A DNA stretch of 64,000 nucleotides from NCBI GenBank assembly GCA_963729445.1, contig CAVSNU010000003.1:434001-498000 (forward strand), written 5' to 3'. The stretch comes from JACCZH01 sp963729445. Its GTDB lineage: Bacteria > Chloroflexota > Chloroflexia > Thermomicrobiales > CFX8. Shown here piece by piece: positions 8,400 through 19,835 of this stretch (positions are counted from its first letter, which is position 1; each line of letters begins with the position of its first letter). A program made the position numbers and the translations under genes. The notes below the pieces were generated by a model, which worked only from the letters and a program-made list of their open reading frames with translations, was not told the origin of the DNA and did not search any database.

Positions 8400-8995
8400 G
8401 CGGTTCGCTGTGCGACGTCGGTCGTTCCAGGCTTCTGAAGCGGCACTCCTTGAGCGCAGAGCGGACAGTCATCCGCGGCCCAGGACGCAATATCAAGTCG
8501 AGCGAGGCTGACGAGCGGTGGCCCAAAGTCGATCTGGCCCGCGCTCCGGTCCACGAGCAGCGCGATCGCCCGCACATCCGCACCGTGGGCCTTCAACGCG
8601 TCGAGCGTTGCGCGCACCGATCCACCGGTCGTCAGAATGTCATCAACGAGCACGACTCTCGTACCAGGCGCGATGACCGTGCCGCGCTTGAAAACCCGCT
8701 CGCTCGAACCTGATTGCGCGCGTTCGGCGTAGGCTGCCGGCAACCCGAGTTGTCTGCCCAGCTCGAACGCGAGCAGGATCCCTCCAGTCGTCGGACCCGC
8801 GATGAGGTCGACCTGCGCGAGATCACCAAGCTGCTCGATCAGCGCCCGGCCAGCCTCCTGTGTGGCTCGTGGTTGCCGCAGCAGATCAAACTTCTCAACG
8901 TATTGATCGCTGTGGCGGCCGGACGCCAGCAAGAAATGGCCGCGCTTAAGTGCTCCGACCTCGAGAAGCGTCTCGACAAAGTGCGCCCCTGACAT
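8396..8995 (-). CDS. pyrE: Orotate phosphoribosyltransferase
   Basis: PyrE makes orotidine 5'-phosphate from orotate and PRPP, the fifth step of UMP synthesis. The protein of about 199 residues has the PRPP-binding signature VVLVDDILTTGGSV and, before it, DLIAGPTTGGILLAFELGRQL and the flexible catalytic loop region. Start ATG 8995 is chosen because GGGGAGG lies six bases upstream; a GTG at 9019 would overlap carB. It is the last gene of the pyrC-carA-carB-pyrE operon and follows carB by 13 bases. Its frame is intact, in contrast to carB immediately upstream. Confidence 0.94.
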   Translation of the reverse strand: MSGAHFVETLLEVGALKRGHFLLASGRHSDQYVEKFDLLRQPRATQEAGRALIEQLGDLAQVDLIAGPTTGGILLAFELGRQLGLPAAYAERAQSGSSERVFKRGTVIAPGTRVVLVDDILTTGGSVRATLDALKAHGADVRAIALLVDRSAGQIDFGPPLVSLARLDIASWAADDCPLCAQGVPLQKPGTTDVAQRTA

Positions 8996-9008
8996 TGAGC
9001 CTCCCCTA

Positions 9009-12259
<3,251 letters not shown>

Positions 12260-12263
<4 letters not shown>

Positions 12264-13393
12264 GCGCACACTCCTTCAGCCCGGTTCTTACGTTCCCGGA
12301 TGAGATTCACAAACTGGTCAAAGAGATACTGGCTGTCCTGCGGACCGGGTGATCCTTCAGGGTGGTACTGGACGCTGAAGATAGGCAGGCTGTCATGCGC
12401 CAGCCCCTCAGCCGACCCGTCGTTCAGGCTGACCTTCGAGACTCGCCAGCCCGAGTTCTCGGGCACGCTGTCTACATCCACCTGATACCCATGATTTTGC
12501 GCAGTTATGTAAATAAGACCAGTATCGAGATCGAGTACCGGGTGGTTGCCTCCCCGGTGTCCGAACTTGAGCTTGCTGGTTGTAGCGCCGATCGCCAGGG
12601 CCAGCAGCTGGTGGCCGAGACACACCCCGAAGTACGGACGCTCGTTGCGAACAATCTCCTGGAGAGTGCCAACGACGGCCTCTGCATTCTCCGGGTCACC
12701 CGGACCCGGTGACGTCAACACTCCATCCGGCTGAAGCGCTTCAATGTCAGCATACGGGGTGTCAAACGGTACAACGGTCACGTTGACTCCACGCCGCTCC
12801 AATGATTCGATAATCGCCTCTTTTACGCCGCAGTCGATGAGTACGACGTGCAGTGATTCCTGTTGCGGAGACAGAACCGGCTCCGGTGTCGTGACTTCGG
12901 CGACGACGTTGGAGTCTGCGGGACTCCAGGCTGCCCTGGCTGCCTCTCTGAGCTGGTCGTCAGACCTGCCCGCGATGTCGCCGCATATAATGCCGCGCAT
13001 CGCCCCCTTCTCGCGGATATGGCGGGTGAGAGCACGTGTATCCACTCCCGATATCCCGGGAATGTTATAGGCCCGGAGGTAGTCCCCGAAGCTTCCCTCG
13101 GAACGCCAGTTGCTCGGATCGTCGGTATATTCCCGAACGATCATGCCGCTAATCCATGGTTGACGAGACTGGTCGTACTCGGCGTTCACACCATAGTTAC
13201 CGATGATGGGATAGGTCATCGTTACGATCTGGCCGCGGAACGAAGGGTCGGTTGCGATCTCCTGATACCCGGTCATGCTCGTCGTGAATACGACCTCCCC
13301 TTCAGCGTCAACCGGCGCACCAAACGACGTACCGCGAAAGATGCGGCCATCTTCAAGAACGACCGCTGCGGTGCCGTCACGATAGCTCATCAT
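12260..13393 (-). CDS. carA: Carbamoyl-phosphate synthase small subunit (glutamine amidotransferase)
   Basis: CarA hydrolyses glutamine and passes ammonia to CarB. The protein of about 377 residues has the N-terminal CPSase small-subunit domain (VLEDGRIFRGTSFGA, VVFTTSMTGYQEIATDPSFRGQIV) and a class-I amidotransferase domain with the nucleophile elbow YFGVCLGHQLLALAIG and the His/Glu part VQYHPEGSPGPQDS. Start ATG 13393 is chosen over a longer frame because GGAGAG lies seven bases upstream. It overlaps the end of pyrC by 17 bases and the carB start by four, so the three genes are probably translationally coupled. Frame intact. Confidence 0.95.
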
Positions 13394-14702
13394 GTCGCAC
13401 CTCTCCAGAAACAAGTGTCAATACTGCGCGGCCCTGCATCGTCATCCCCAGAAAGGGTGTGTTTTTGCTGCGCGAGCGCAGGCTATCCTCGGTAACGGTC
13501 CAGGATCGCGCTGGATCAATGACGGTGATGTCAGCGGCTCGCCCGACCTCCAGTGTCCCACCATCCAGGTGAAGAACCCTGGCAGGGGCCGCGGTGAACA
13601 GATCAACCACCTGCGGCCAGCTCAGCTTTCCAGCCCGAACCAGGAGTGCCATGGTCGGGATCGCCAGCTCGAGCCCGCTCATCCCGAACGCCGCCGAAGC
13701 CAGCGTTTCCGGCTTGTCGCGCTTGGCATGCGGGGCATGGTCCGTCGCGATGAAATCGAAGGTCCCATCCAGCACAAACGCCATCAACCCGAGCGCATCT
13801 TCCTCTGAGCGGAGTGGCGGGTTCACCTTGGCGTTCGTGTCGATCCGTCCGAGATCGTCGACCTCCTGCTCGCCCGCGAATCGTCGCCGGCCCGCTACCC
13901 ACTCATCAGTCAATGTTAAATGGTGTGGCATCACCTCGGCGGTCACGCGCACGCCCCGTCGCTTGGCGTCAGCGATCATCTGGGCGCTGCGCACTGTCGA
14001 CACGTGCAGCACGTGCAACCACCCACCAGTCTCCTCTGCCAGGCGAATGTCACGCGCCGTGTAGCTATCCTCGGCCTCGGCCGGGATACCAGGGTCGCCG
14101 ATCTCTGCGGACACGCGTCCGCGATGCATCGAACCACCGCGTGCCATCTCTGGATCCTCGCAGTGGACCATGATCGGCACGTTGAGGCGCGACGAGAGAC
14201 GCAGTGCTTCGCGCATCACGTCTTCGGATCTCGTGCTGTCCCCATCATCTGAGAAGCCGATGGCGCCGGCGGCGGCCAACTCTTCGAGCGGCGCAATCTC
14301 CAATCCGGCCCGGCCGATCGAGATCGTGCCTATCGGGTGGATGTGCACGCCAGTCTGCTGACCGCGCTCAACAATAACCCGGATGGATTCTGGGGAGTCG
14401 AGCGGTGGACTGGTGTTTGGCATGCAGCACACGCGCACGAATCCGCCGGCCAAGGCGGCTGCGGCGCCAGACTGCAAATCCTCTTTATAGGTAAAGCCCG
14501 GATCGCGAAGATGAACGTGCGCGTCAATCCACCCCGGCGTCACAATGAGACCGGTCACATCCAGTCGTCGGTCTACATCGATGTCACCAAGTTGCGCATC
14601 CGCCGCCACGATGATCCCATCGTGCACAAGAACATCTGCTACCTGGTCCATGCCGGAACTTGGGTCGATGACCCGGCCGCCATGCAATAGAATTTTGCTC
14701 AT
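13377..14702 (-). CDS. pyrC: Dihydroorotase
   Basis: Dihydroorotase closes carbamoyl aspartate to dihydroorotate, the third step of pyrimidine synthesis. The 441-residue product is a class-I amidohydrolase: VTPGWIDAHVHLRDPGFTYKED carries the HxH metal ligands and conserved Arg, MVHCEDPEM and WLHVLHVSTVRSAQ supply further His ligands, and DFIATDHAPH the catalytic Asp. Start ATG 14702 follows GGGAG with eight bases of spacing. It is the first gene of the operon, 17 bases beyond the U-tract of a leader terminator, so expression may be set by attenuation. No pyrB or pyrR is present in the window. Confidence 0.95.
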   Translation of the reverse strand: MSKILLHGGRVIDPSSGMDQVADVLVHDGIIVAADAQLGDIDVDRRLDVTGLIVTPGWIDAHVHLRDPGFTYKEDLQSGAAAALAGGFVRVCCMPNTSPPLDSPESIRVIVERGQQTGVHIHPIGTISIGRAGLEIAPLEELAAAGAIGFSDDGDSTRSEDVMREALRLSSRLNVPIMVHCEDPEMARGGSMHRGRVSAEIGDPGIPAEAEDSYTARDIRLAEETGGWLHVLHVSTVRSAQMIADAKRRGVRVTAEVMPHHLTLTDEWVAGRRRFAGEQEVDDLGRIDTNAKVNPPLRSEEDALGLMAFVLDGTFDFIATDHAPHAKRDKPETLASAAFGMSGLELAIPTMALLVRAGKLSWPQVVDLFTAAPARVLHLDGGTLEVGRAADITVIDPARSWTVTEDSLRSRSKNTPFLGMTMQGRAVLTLVSGEVRHDELS

Positions 14703-14718
14703 ACTCTGTCTCCCGGGC

Positions 14719-14748
14719 AAAAAAAACGCCTCCGATAAAGCCGGAGGC
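14719..14748 (-). terminator. Leader terminator of the pyr operon (attenuator)
   Basis: On the minus strand a seven-base-pair stem GCCTCCG/CGGAGGC with a seven-base loop is followed directly by eight T residues. It lies between the operon promoter and the pyrC start codon, so it would stop transcription before any gene is read unless relieved. This is the standard arrangement of a transcription attenuator. Confidence 0.8.
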
Positions 14749-14815
14749 CTCGCAGGTCTGACTCTATTCTTCGCCGCTGGAAGAACGGCAAATCATCCCT
14801 ACTTTCTGCTTTATC
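14734..14815 (-). promoter_or_regulatory. Possible antiterminator pairing in the pyr leader
   Basis: The leader segment GATAAAGC (minus strand, 14815-14808) is perfectly complementary over eight bases to GCTTTATC (14741-14734), which forms the loop and inner edge of the terminator hairpin. Pairing of these two would compete with the terminator. No clear PyrR-binding consensus was found; only AGAGGCT near the expected transcript start faintly resembles it. The regulator is unknown. Confidence 0.4.
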
Positions 14816-14844
14816 CTGGGGAGCGCCCATTTGGAGCCTCTTCA

Positions 14845-14873
14845 ATGATACGAATGAGACTCATGAGCGTCAA
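14845..14873 (-). promoter_or_regulatory. Sigma-70 type promoter of the pyr operon
   Basis: On the minus strand TTGACG (14873-14868) and TATCAT (14850-14845) are separated by 17 bases. Transcription would start near 14838, leaving a leader of about 135 bases before pyrC that contains the attenuator. Confidence 0.7.
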
Positions 14874-14880
14874 CCCACGC

Positions 14881-14889
14881 TGCTAGAAT
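14881..14889 (+). promoter_or_regulatory. Candidate extended -10 promoter for the nth operon
   Basis: TGCTAGAAT is an extended -10 element on the plus strand, 42 bases before the endonuclease III start. It lies beside the divergent pyr promoter, so the two operons share a compact control region. Confidence 0.45.
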
Positions 14890-14930
14890 GGCGTTCTACC
14901 AGCGTCACTCGCACGATTGATTGAGTTCCA

Positions 14931-15611
14931 ATGAGGATGATTCACACCGTCATTACGCTGCTCGAGAAGGAATACGGCACACCTGAGCGTCCGCTCAGCA
15001 GACCGGAGCCTATCGACGAGCTGGTGAGCACCATCCTCTCGCAACACACGTCCGACACCAACACGGCTCGCGCCTTTGCCTCGCTGAAAGAGGCTTTCCC
15101 GAGCTGGGACGAGGTCGTTGACGCACCGACGAGCCATGTCGTCGGAGCAATTCGCTCTGGTGGGTTGGCAAACCAGAAGGCGCCCCGCATTCAGAACGTG
15201 CTCCTGGACATCCGAGAGCAGCGCGGGGACTTCGATCTCCACTTCCTCGGCGATCTTCCGTTGGACGGCGCGGTGAGCTGGCTCACTGCGCTGAAGGGAG
15301 TCGGGCCAAAAACCGCCGCGTGTGTATTACTCTTTAGCCTGAATCAGCCAGTCATGCCGGTTGATACACATGTCCATCGCGTAGGACTGCGCCTCGGGTT
15401 ACTCCCGGCCGGCACGAGCGCTGATCGCGCGCACGGCGCACTTGAGGCGGACATGGATGCCGATGAGATGTACGCAGCCCACATGTTGTTGATCCAGCAC
15501 GGCCGGCGCACCTGTAAAGCGCGCAATCCACGCTGCGAATGCTGTGTTCTACGCTCCCTCTGTCCGTCCGCAAAACGCTATCGTGATAAGGAAGACAATG
15601 TCGTCAACTGA
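14931..15611 (+). CDS. nth: Endonuclease III-family DNA glycosylase/AP lyase
   Basis: Endonuclease III removes oxidised pyrimidines and cuts the abasic site. The 226-residue product has the opening LVSTILSQHTSD, the helix-hairpin-helix LKGVGPKTAACVLLF with the catalytic lysine, MPVDTHVHRV with the catalytic aspartate, and a C-terminal [4Fe-4S] cluster C-x6-C-x2-C-x5-C (within CKARNPRCECCVLRSLC). All catalytic residues are present. The start ATG has only a weak ribosome-binding site; an ATG two codons later is possible. The downstream histidine phosphatase gene overlaps its 3' end by 14 bases, starting a four-gene overlapping operon. A MutY-like specificity is not supported because the adenine-recognition domain is absent. 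Confidence 0.9.
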   Translation: MRMIHTVITLLEKEYGTPERPLSRPEPIDELVSTILSQHTSDTNTARAFASLKEAFPSWDEVVDAPTSHVVGAIRSGGLANQKAPRIQNVLLDIREQRGDFDLHFLGDLPLDGAVSWLTALKGVGPKTAACVLLFSLNQPVMPVDTHVHRVGLRLGLLPAGTSADRAHGALEADMDADEMYAAHMLLIQHGRRTCKARNPRCECCVLRSLCPSAKRYRDKEDNVVN

Positions 15612-16266
15612 GATGCACACCCACCTTTACCTGATCCGGCATGGACAGACCGAGTCCAACGTCGCCGGACTACTGCACGGTGCAACAGACGTGCCGCTGA
15701 ACGCCTTCGGACTACGGCAGGCGGAGCGGGTCGCGCTGCGCGTGCAGGAGATGATCGATCTCAACGTGATGTACTCAAGCCCACTACAGCGGGCGCTCCA
15801 GACAGCCCAGGCCATCTCAAGGTTGATCGACCTCCCGCTGCACCTGCATCCAGGGCTGGCCGAGTTGAATTTTGGCCTCGCCGAGGGAACCACGTTCTCC
15901 CAGCTCGCCGAAATGTATCCAGAGCTGCACGCACAACTTCAGAATCATGACGATCCTGACGTGCGCTTCCCGGAGGGCGAATCCCGAGGCGAATTCGGGA
16001 ATCGTGTCCAGGCCGCTCTTGACGATATTATCAATGCACATCGCGGGCAGCGAATCATCGTCGTCGCGCACGGCGGCGTTATCGCACGCGCTGCGGCGCT
16101 CTTCAGGGGAGAGCGCCCCGGCGAATGGCAACGCTACTCGATCGCGAACTGCAGCGTTACCCATTTTGAGATTGCCACTACCGGCCCCATCGCTCATCTC
16201 ATAGGCGACACCGTTCATCTCGAAGGCTTTGACGTGGAGCCAGTCGCGACTGGGGGTACCGAGTGA
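15598..16266 (+). CDS. Histidine phosphatase (phosphoglycerate mutase family)
   Basis: The 222-residue product is a branch-1 histidine phosphatase. It has the phosphohistidine motif LIRHGQTESNVAG, MYSSPLQRALQTAQAI, the general acid region AELNFGLAEGTTFSQL, and the second catalytic His in IIVVAHGGVIARAA. Members include GpmB-like, CobC and broad phosphatases, and substrate cannot be told from the motifs. ATG 15598 is chosen because AAGGAAG lies just upstream and translation restarts within the end of nth. It overlaps the next gene by four bases (GTGA). Confidence 0.85.
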   Translation: MSSTEMHTHLYLIRHGQTESNVAGLLHGATDVPLNAFGLRQAERVALRVQEMIDLNVMYSSPLQRALQTAQAISRLIDLPLHLHPGLAELNFGLAEGTTFSQLAEMYPELHAQLQNHDDPDVRFPEGESRGEFGNRVQAALDDIINAHRGQRIIVVAHGGVIARAAALFRGERPGEWQRYSIANCSVTHFEIATTGPIAHLIGDTVHLEGFDVEPVATGGTE

Positions 16267-17045
16267 GTATCGAGCTAACCTGCCTTGGTGGCGCAGCCGC
16301 CTGGCCGAACCCCGGCCAGGGCTGCTCGTCATATCTCGTCCGCTCAGGCGAGACGACGATTCTGCTCGACGCAGGCAGCGACACCTTCATGGAGCTGCGC
16401 AAACACGCTGACTACCGCGAGCTCGACGCGGTAGTGATCAGCCACGGTCACTCCGATCACGTCCTCGATCTCGTGCCATACCGCTACGGACTCATCTACG
16501 GACCAGCACAGGCCGAGAAGCCCATAGCAGTCTGGCTACGGCCAGACAGTAGACGCGTTCTCGACAGCCTGGCCAGCGCGTTCAGCGCACCAGGAGAGAA
16601 CCCTGACTCCTTCTGGGACCGGGCATTCTCGCTGCAAGAATATGATCCAGTCAGCGGCCTTGATCTCGGTGCAACGCGACTCACTTTCGCCCGCACCGCG
16701 CATCCAGGGGAGTGTTTCGCGATGCGGGTAGCGTCGCCAGACGGCGTCTCACTCACCTACACGGCAGACACCGGGACGATCGAATCCGTCTTGGAGCTGG
16801 CGCGCGGCAGCGACGTTCTCATCTGCGAGGCAACCATGCCCGAGGACACACAGCAGCCCGGGAGGAAGACAGGACACCTGAAACCCTCTGAGGCGGGCAT
16901 CCTCGCAAAGGAGGCAGGCGTCGGCACGCTCGTCCTGACCCACCTCTGGTCGGAGCGTCCTGATAGTGAGGTACTGGAGGCCGCCGGAAAATCGTTCACC
17001 GGCAGAACGATCATCGCGAAGCCCGGACTCACCGTCAATGCGTAA
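16263..17045 (+). CDS. Metallo-beta-lactamase-fold hydrolase
   Basis: The 260-residue protein begins with the fold's opening strand (IELTCLGGAAAWPNPGQGCSSYLV) and carries the zinc motif HGHSDH in DAVVISHGHSDHVLDL. Further ligands are the His of ARTAHPGECFA, the Asp of LTYTADTG and the His in LVLTHLW. The layout is closest to ribonuclease Z-like or cyclic-phosphodiesterase-like members, but the long RNase Z exosite arm is not evident, so function is left open. GTG 16263 overlaps the preceding stop as GTGA. The 3' end overlaps the next start by eight bases. Confidence 0.82.
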   Translation: MSIELTCLGGAAAWPNPGQGCSSYLVRSGETTILLDAGSDTFMELRKHADYRELDAVVISHGHSDHVLDLVPYRYGLIYGPAQAEKPIAVWLRPDSRRVLDSLASAFSAPGENPDSFWDRAFSLQEYDPVSGLDLGATRLTFARTAHPGECFAMRVASPDGVSLTYTADTGTIESVLELARGSDVLICEATMPEDTQQPGRKTGHLKPSEAGILAKEAGVGTLVLTHLWSERPDSEVLEAAGKSFTGRTIIAKPGLTVNA

Positions 17046-17925
17046 CGACACATGGTTTCGAATCGGTCACGTCACGCGCCAAGTTGAGAAGAGCGGGTGC
17101 ACAGCGATCGTCTTCGACCGACTGGTGCCGGCCACGGTGGACGTTCGTGGCGGCGCCCCCGGGACGCGTGAGACGACACTACTGGATCCCGGCAGTGCCG
17201 GAATGCTGGACGCAATCCTGCTCTCCGGAGGTAGCGCATTTGGACTCCAGGCGGCGGATGGGGTGGTCCGGTATCTGGCCGAACGGGGGCGTGGTGTAAC
17301 GACCAGGGCCGGGTCAGTTCCACTCGTCTCGTCTGCGATTATCTTCGATCTGGCGACCGGAGACTATTACCACCCCACCACGGAAGATGGATACAGGGCA
17401 GCAGTGGCTGCGGCAGGCGCTCCCTGGGAGTCTGGGGCGATTGGAGCTGGAACCGGCGCCACGGTCGCCAAACTTGCCGGAGAGCCGTTATCCGGAGGTC
17501 TCGGAACAGCGTCAATCAACCTGGGAGGGTTTGGCGTAACCGCGGTGGTCGTACTGAACGCGGTCGGCGATGTGCGACATCCTGCGACGGGCGAATGGCT
17601 CGCGCAATCATCCGGGCGGATGGGCCGGGAACGAGCGATGGCGGCTACCGCCAACGCCCACGAGCACGAGAACACCACGATCGGTGCGGTACTGGTCACT
17701 GGAGACCTCGATCGCCGCACCCTCACCCGGTGTTGCATCAGCGCGCAGGCGGCCCTGGCTCGTTGCACGATCCCTGCGCACACCCTCTTGGACGGAGACA
17801 CGTTCTACGCAGCATCATCCGGTGTGGGCACGTTGAGTGTCCGCGATTCCTTAGCGATCACGTCGGCCGTCGAGGTCGCCGTCGAAGAGGCAATCGTGTC
17901 GATCTTTGCGGCGCGGTCCATGTAG
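17038..17925 (+). CDS. P1-family (DmpA/NylC-like) self-processing peptidase
   Basis: This 295-residue protein belongs to the P1 family of N-terminal-nucleophile hydrolases (DmpA aminopeptidase, BapA, NylC nylon-oligomer hydrolase). Family features are LLDPGSAGMLDAILLSGGSAFGLQAADGV, the Gly-rich GAIGAGTGATVAKLAGEPLSGGLGTAS, and ENTTIGAVLVTGD. Asn212-Thr213 in the last segment matches the point where NylC cleaves itself to free a catalytic threonine; DmpA uses a serine there. The enzyme is thus predicted to mature into subunits of about 23 and 9 kDa. Natural substrate unknown. The start ATG 17038 lies inside the end of the previous gene; longer frames have no ribosome-binding site. It is the last gene of the overlapping four-gene set. 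Confidence 0.85.
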   Translation: MRNDTWFRIGHVTRQVEKSGCTAIVFDRLVPATVDVRGGAPGTRETTLLDPGSAGMLDAILLSGGSAFGLQAADGVVRYLAERGRGVTTRAGSVPLVSSAIIFDLATGDYYHPTTEDGYRAAVAAAGAPWESGAIGAGTGATVAKLAGEPLSGGLGTASINLGGFGVTAVVVLNAVGDVRHPATGEWLAQSSGRMGRERAMAATANAHEHENTTIGAVLVTGDLDRRTLTRCCISAQAALARCTIPAHTLLDGDTFYAASSGVGTLSVRDSLAITSAVEVAVEEAIVSIFAARSM

Positions 17926-17954
17926 CTTGCGATCGTCCACAGACGATCGCGAGC
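17925..17954 (+). terminator. Possible hairpin terminator after the P1 peptidase gene
   Basis: A nine-base-pair perfect stem GCGATCGTC/GACGATCGC with loop CACA lies directly after the stop codon, extended by AGCT/AGCT across one mismatch. There is no T-run after it, so termination by this hairpin alone is uncertain. Confidence 0.35.
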
Positions 17955-18029
17955 TGCCTGTCCCATCAATCAGCCCGATTCTCTGACGGCACACGATTCG
18001 CACGTGCTAACGAAATCGTAGACGACACG

Positions 18030-18066
18030 AAAAGAACCCGAGCCCTCAAGAAGAGGACTCGGGTTC
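18030..18066 (-). terminator. Rho-independent terminator after rpsI
   Basis: GAACCCGAG.. pairs with ..CTCGGGTTC in a 14-base-pair stem with one G-T type pair, followed on the minus strand by TTTTC. It ends the long minus-strand expression cluster and sits 30 bases after the rpsI stop. Confidence 0.8.
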
Positions 18067-18095
18067 ATGCGCTCAACCCCAAAAAAGGAAGGGTT

Positions 18096-18497
18096 TTAGC
18101 GCTTCGTGTACTGTGGTGCCTTGCGGGCTCGCTTGAGACCGACCTTCTTGCGCTCCTTCTCCCGTGCATCACGGGTCAGGAAGCCGGCCTTCTTGAGGGA
18201 CGGCCGCAGTTCAGGGTCGGCCTGGGTCAGGGCACGAGCAATGCCGTGCCGCACCGCGCCGGCCTGCCCTGAGGTGCCGCCGCCTTTTACCCGGATCATC
18301 ACGTTGAATGAGTCCTGGGTGTTGGTCAGCTGCATCGGCTGGCCAATCGTGGTCTGGTGAACCAGCCGGCCACCAAAATACTCAGTGGCTGGCTTGCCGT
18401 TGACGGTGATCTCGCCGCCGCCCGGGTACAGGCGTACCCGTGCCACGGAGGACTTCCTGCGGCCGGTTCCGTAGTAGTATCGCGTTCCTTGGCTCAT
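18096..18497 (-). CDS. rpsI: 30S ribosomal protein S9
   Basis: S9 is a small-subunit protein whose C-terminal tail reaches the P-site tRNA. The 133-residue sequence has the family start RYYYGTGRRKSSVARVRLYPG, then GEITVNGKPATEYFG, VKGGGTSGQAGAVRHGIARAL and the C-terminal KRARKAPQYTKR, ending in the universal Lys-Arg. The start ATG follows GAGAGG. It lies 45 bases after rplM, the usual rplM-rpsI pair, and is the last gene before a terminator. Confidence 0.97.
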   Translation of the reverse strand: MSQGTRYYYGTGRRKSSVARVRLYPGGGEITVNGKPATEYFGGRLVHQTTIGQPMQLTNTQDSFNVMIRVKGGGTSGQAGAVRHGIARALTQADPELRPSLKKAGFLTRDAREKERKKVGLKRARKAPQYTKR

Positions 18498-18542
18498 GCG
18501 CCTCTCCTCGAAATGTGAGCGATCTCGTGTCTCATCGGTGTA

Positions 18543-18977
18543 CTACAGGTCGATGGTCGTCGGCTTCTGTGCCGCATGCGGGTGGTTCGGCCCGGCGTAC
18601 ACTTTCAGCTTCAACAACTGCTGCTTCGCTAGCGTGTTGCCCGGCAGCATACCCTTCACCGCGTACTCAATGACACGCTCCGGGTGCGTCTCGATCATCG
18701 TGCGGAAGCTCGTCGTTGTGAGACCACCCGGGTAATTGGAGTGTCGGTAATACTGCTTCTGAACCTCTTTGCGGCCGGTCAGGCGTACCTTCTCGGCGTT
18801 AATGACGATGACATAGTCACCGACATCCACGTGAGGAGTATACATGGGCTTGTGTTTGCCACGCACCAGCGTGGCAATCTTGGTGGCGAGGCGTCCGAGT
18901 GTCTGCCCTTCGGCGTCCACTACAAACCACTCTCGCTCGATTTCCGATACTTTCGGCGTATACGTTCTTACCGACAT
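18543..18977 (-). CDS. rplM: 50S ribosomal protein L13
   Basis: L13 is an early-assembly large-subunit protein. The 144-residue sequence has WFVVDAEGQTLGRLATKIATLVRGKHKPMYTPHVDVGDYVIVINAEKV in pieces characteristic of the family, then the signature VKGMLPGNTLAKQQLLKLKVYAG and HPHAAQKP. Length and order are normal. It lies 45 bases from truA upstream and 45 from rpsI downstream. Confidence 0.97.
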   Translation of the reverse strand: MSVRTYTPKVSEIEREWFVVDAEGQTLGRLATKIATLVRGKHKPMYTPHVDVGDYVIVINAEKVRLTGRKEVQKQYYRHSNYPGGLTTTSFRTMIETHPERVIEYAVKGMLPGNTLAKQQLLKLKVYAGPNHPHAAQKPTTIDL

Positions 18978-19022
18978 AGCACTACTTCTCCGTTATCTCA
19001 ATCGGGCTTGCCGGCAAACTCA

Positions 19023-19817
19023 TCACGCCTGACACCCGCTGACGAACTCTGTATATCCTACTTGCCACAATACCAGTCCATGTGGCGGCGCGCCATCTTT
19101 CAGTACCCGCCGGTCACCGGCCAAAAGCAGCTCGTCTATCCACTCGACCGGCTGCGCCCCGGCCGCAACTTGCACGACCGCTCCTGTGATGTTGCGAACC
19201 ATCTGCGGCAGGAAGCCCGTCGCCACGATCCGCAACTCCCAGAACTGACCGTGCGGGCTTGTGGCATCGTCTGAGCCTTGCCACCGGCAGTCGAGAACGG
19301 TCCGCTCCAACTTCTCAGCCGGCCATGACTGGCTGAGACCATGACTCGCGAACGAGCCGAAACCGTGCCGGCCAATCAGCCGTTGGCACGCCTCCTGTGC
19401 CAGAGCCTCATCCAGTTTGTCGCGCCGCCACCATGCGTAACGGCGGCTCAACACCGGCGGCACATCCGCCACAACAATCCGGTATCGGTACTCGCGCCAC
19501 CTGGCGCTGAACCGAGCGTGAAAATCCGAATCGACGATCTCGACATTCGAGATCACAATATCCCTGGGCCCCACTGCGTTCAGTGCCGAGCGGAGGCGCT
19601 CCGGCGTGTCGCTCCAGTTGATCTCGCCGCTCGCTACCTGTCCAACTGCGTGGACCCCACGGTCGGTGCGCCCTGCAAATGCCAGCCGGCTCGGGCCGCC
19701 TCCAACACGCTCGATCGCCGCTTCGAGTTCCGACTGAACGGTGCGGCGGCCGGTCTGCGCCTGGGACCCATAGAACTCCGTGCCGTCATAGCCAAACGTC
19801 AGCTTATAAAACGGCAC
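19023..19817 (-). CDS. truA: tRNA pseudouridine(38-40) synthase TruA
   Basis: TruA isomerises uridines 38-40 in the tRNA anticodon arm. The 264-residue product has LTFGYDGTEFYGSQAQTGRRTVQSELE split across its first strands, the catalytic-aspartate motif FAGRTDRGVHAVGQVAS, and the late motif GFLPQMVRNITGAVVQVAAG. It sits between rplQ and rplM, the order seen in many bacteria. The C-terminus (PHGLVLWQVGY) is also standard. Gap to rplQ is 18 bases, so it is probably cotranscribed with the ribosomal genes. Confidence 0.95.
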   Translation of the reverse strand: MPFYKLTFGYDGTEFYGSQAQTGRRTVQSELEAAIERVGGGPSRLAFAGRTDRGVHAVGQVASGEINWSDTPERLRSALNAVGPRDIVISNVEIVDSDFHARFSARWREYRYRIVVADVPPVLSRRYAWWRRDKLDEALAQEACQRLIGRHGFGSFASHGLSQSWPAEKLERTVLDCRWQGSDDATSPHGQFWELRIVATGFLPQMVRNITGAVVQVAAGAQPVEWIDELLLAGDRRVLKDGAPPHGLVLWQVGYTEFVSGCQA

Positions 19818-19835
19818 GTTGGATCCAAACGACTA

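Noticed and set aside
14820..14850. PyrR-binding loop in the pyr leader
   Set aside because: Only AGAGGCT at the expected 5' end resembles the consensus; the required hairpin arms are not present.
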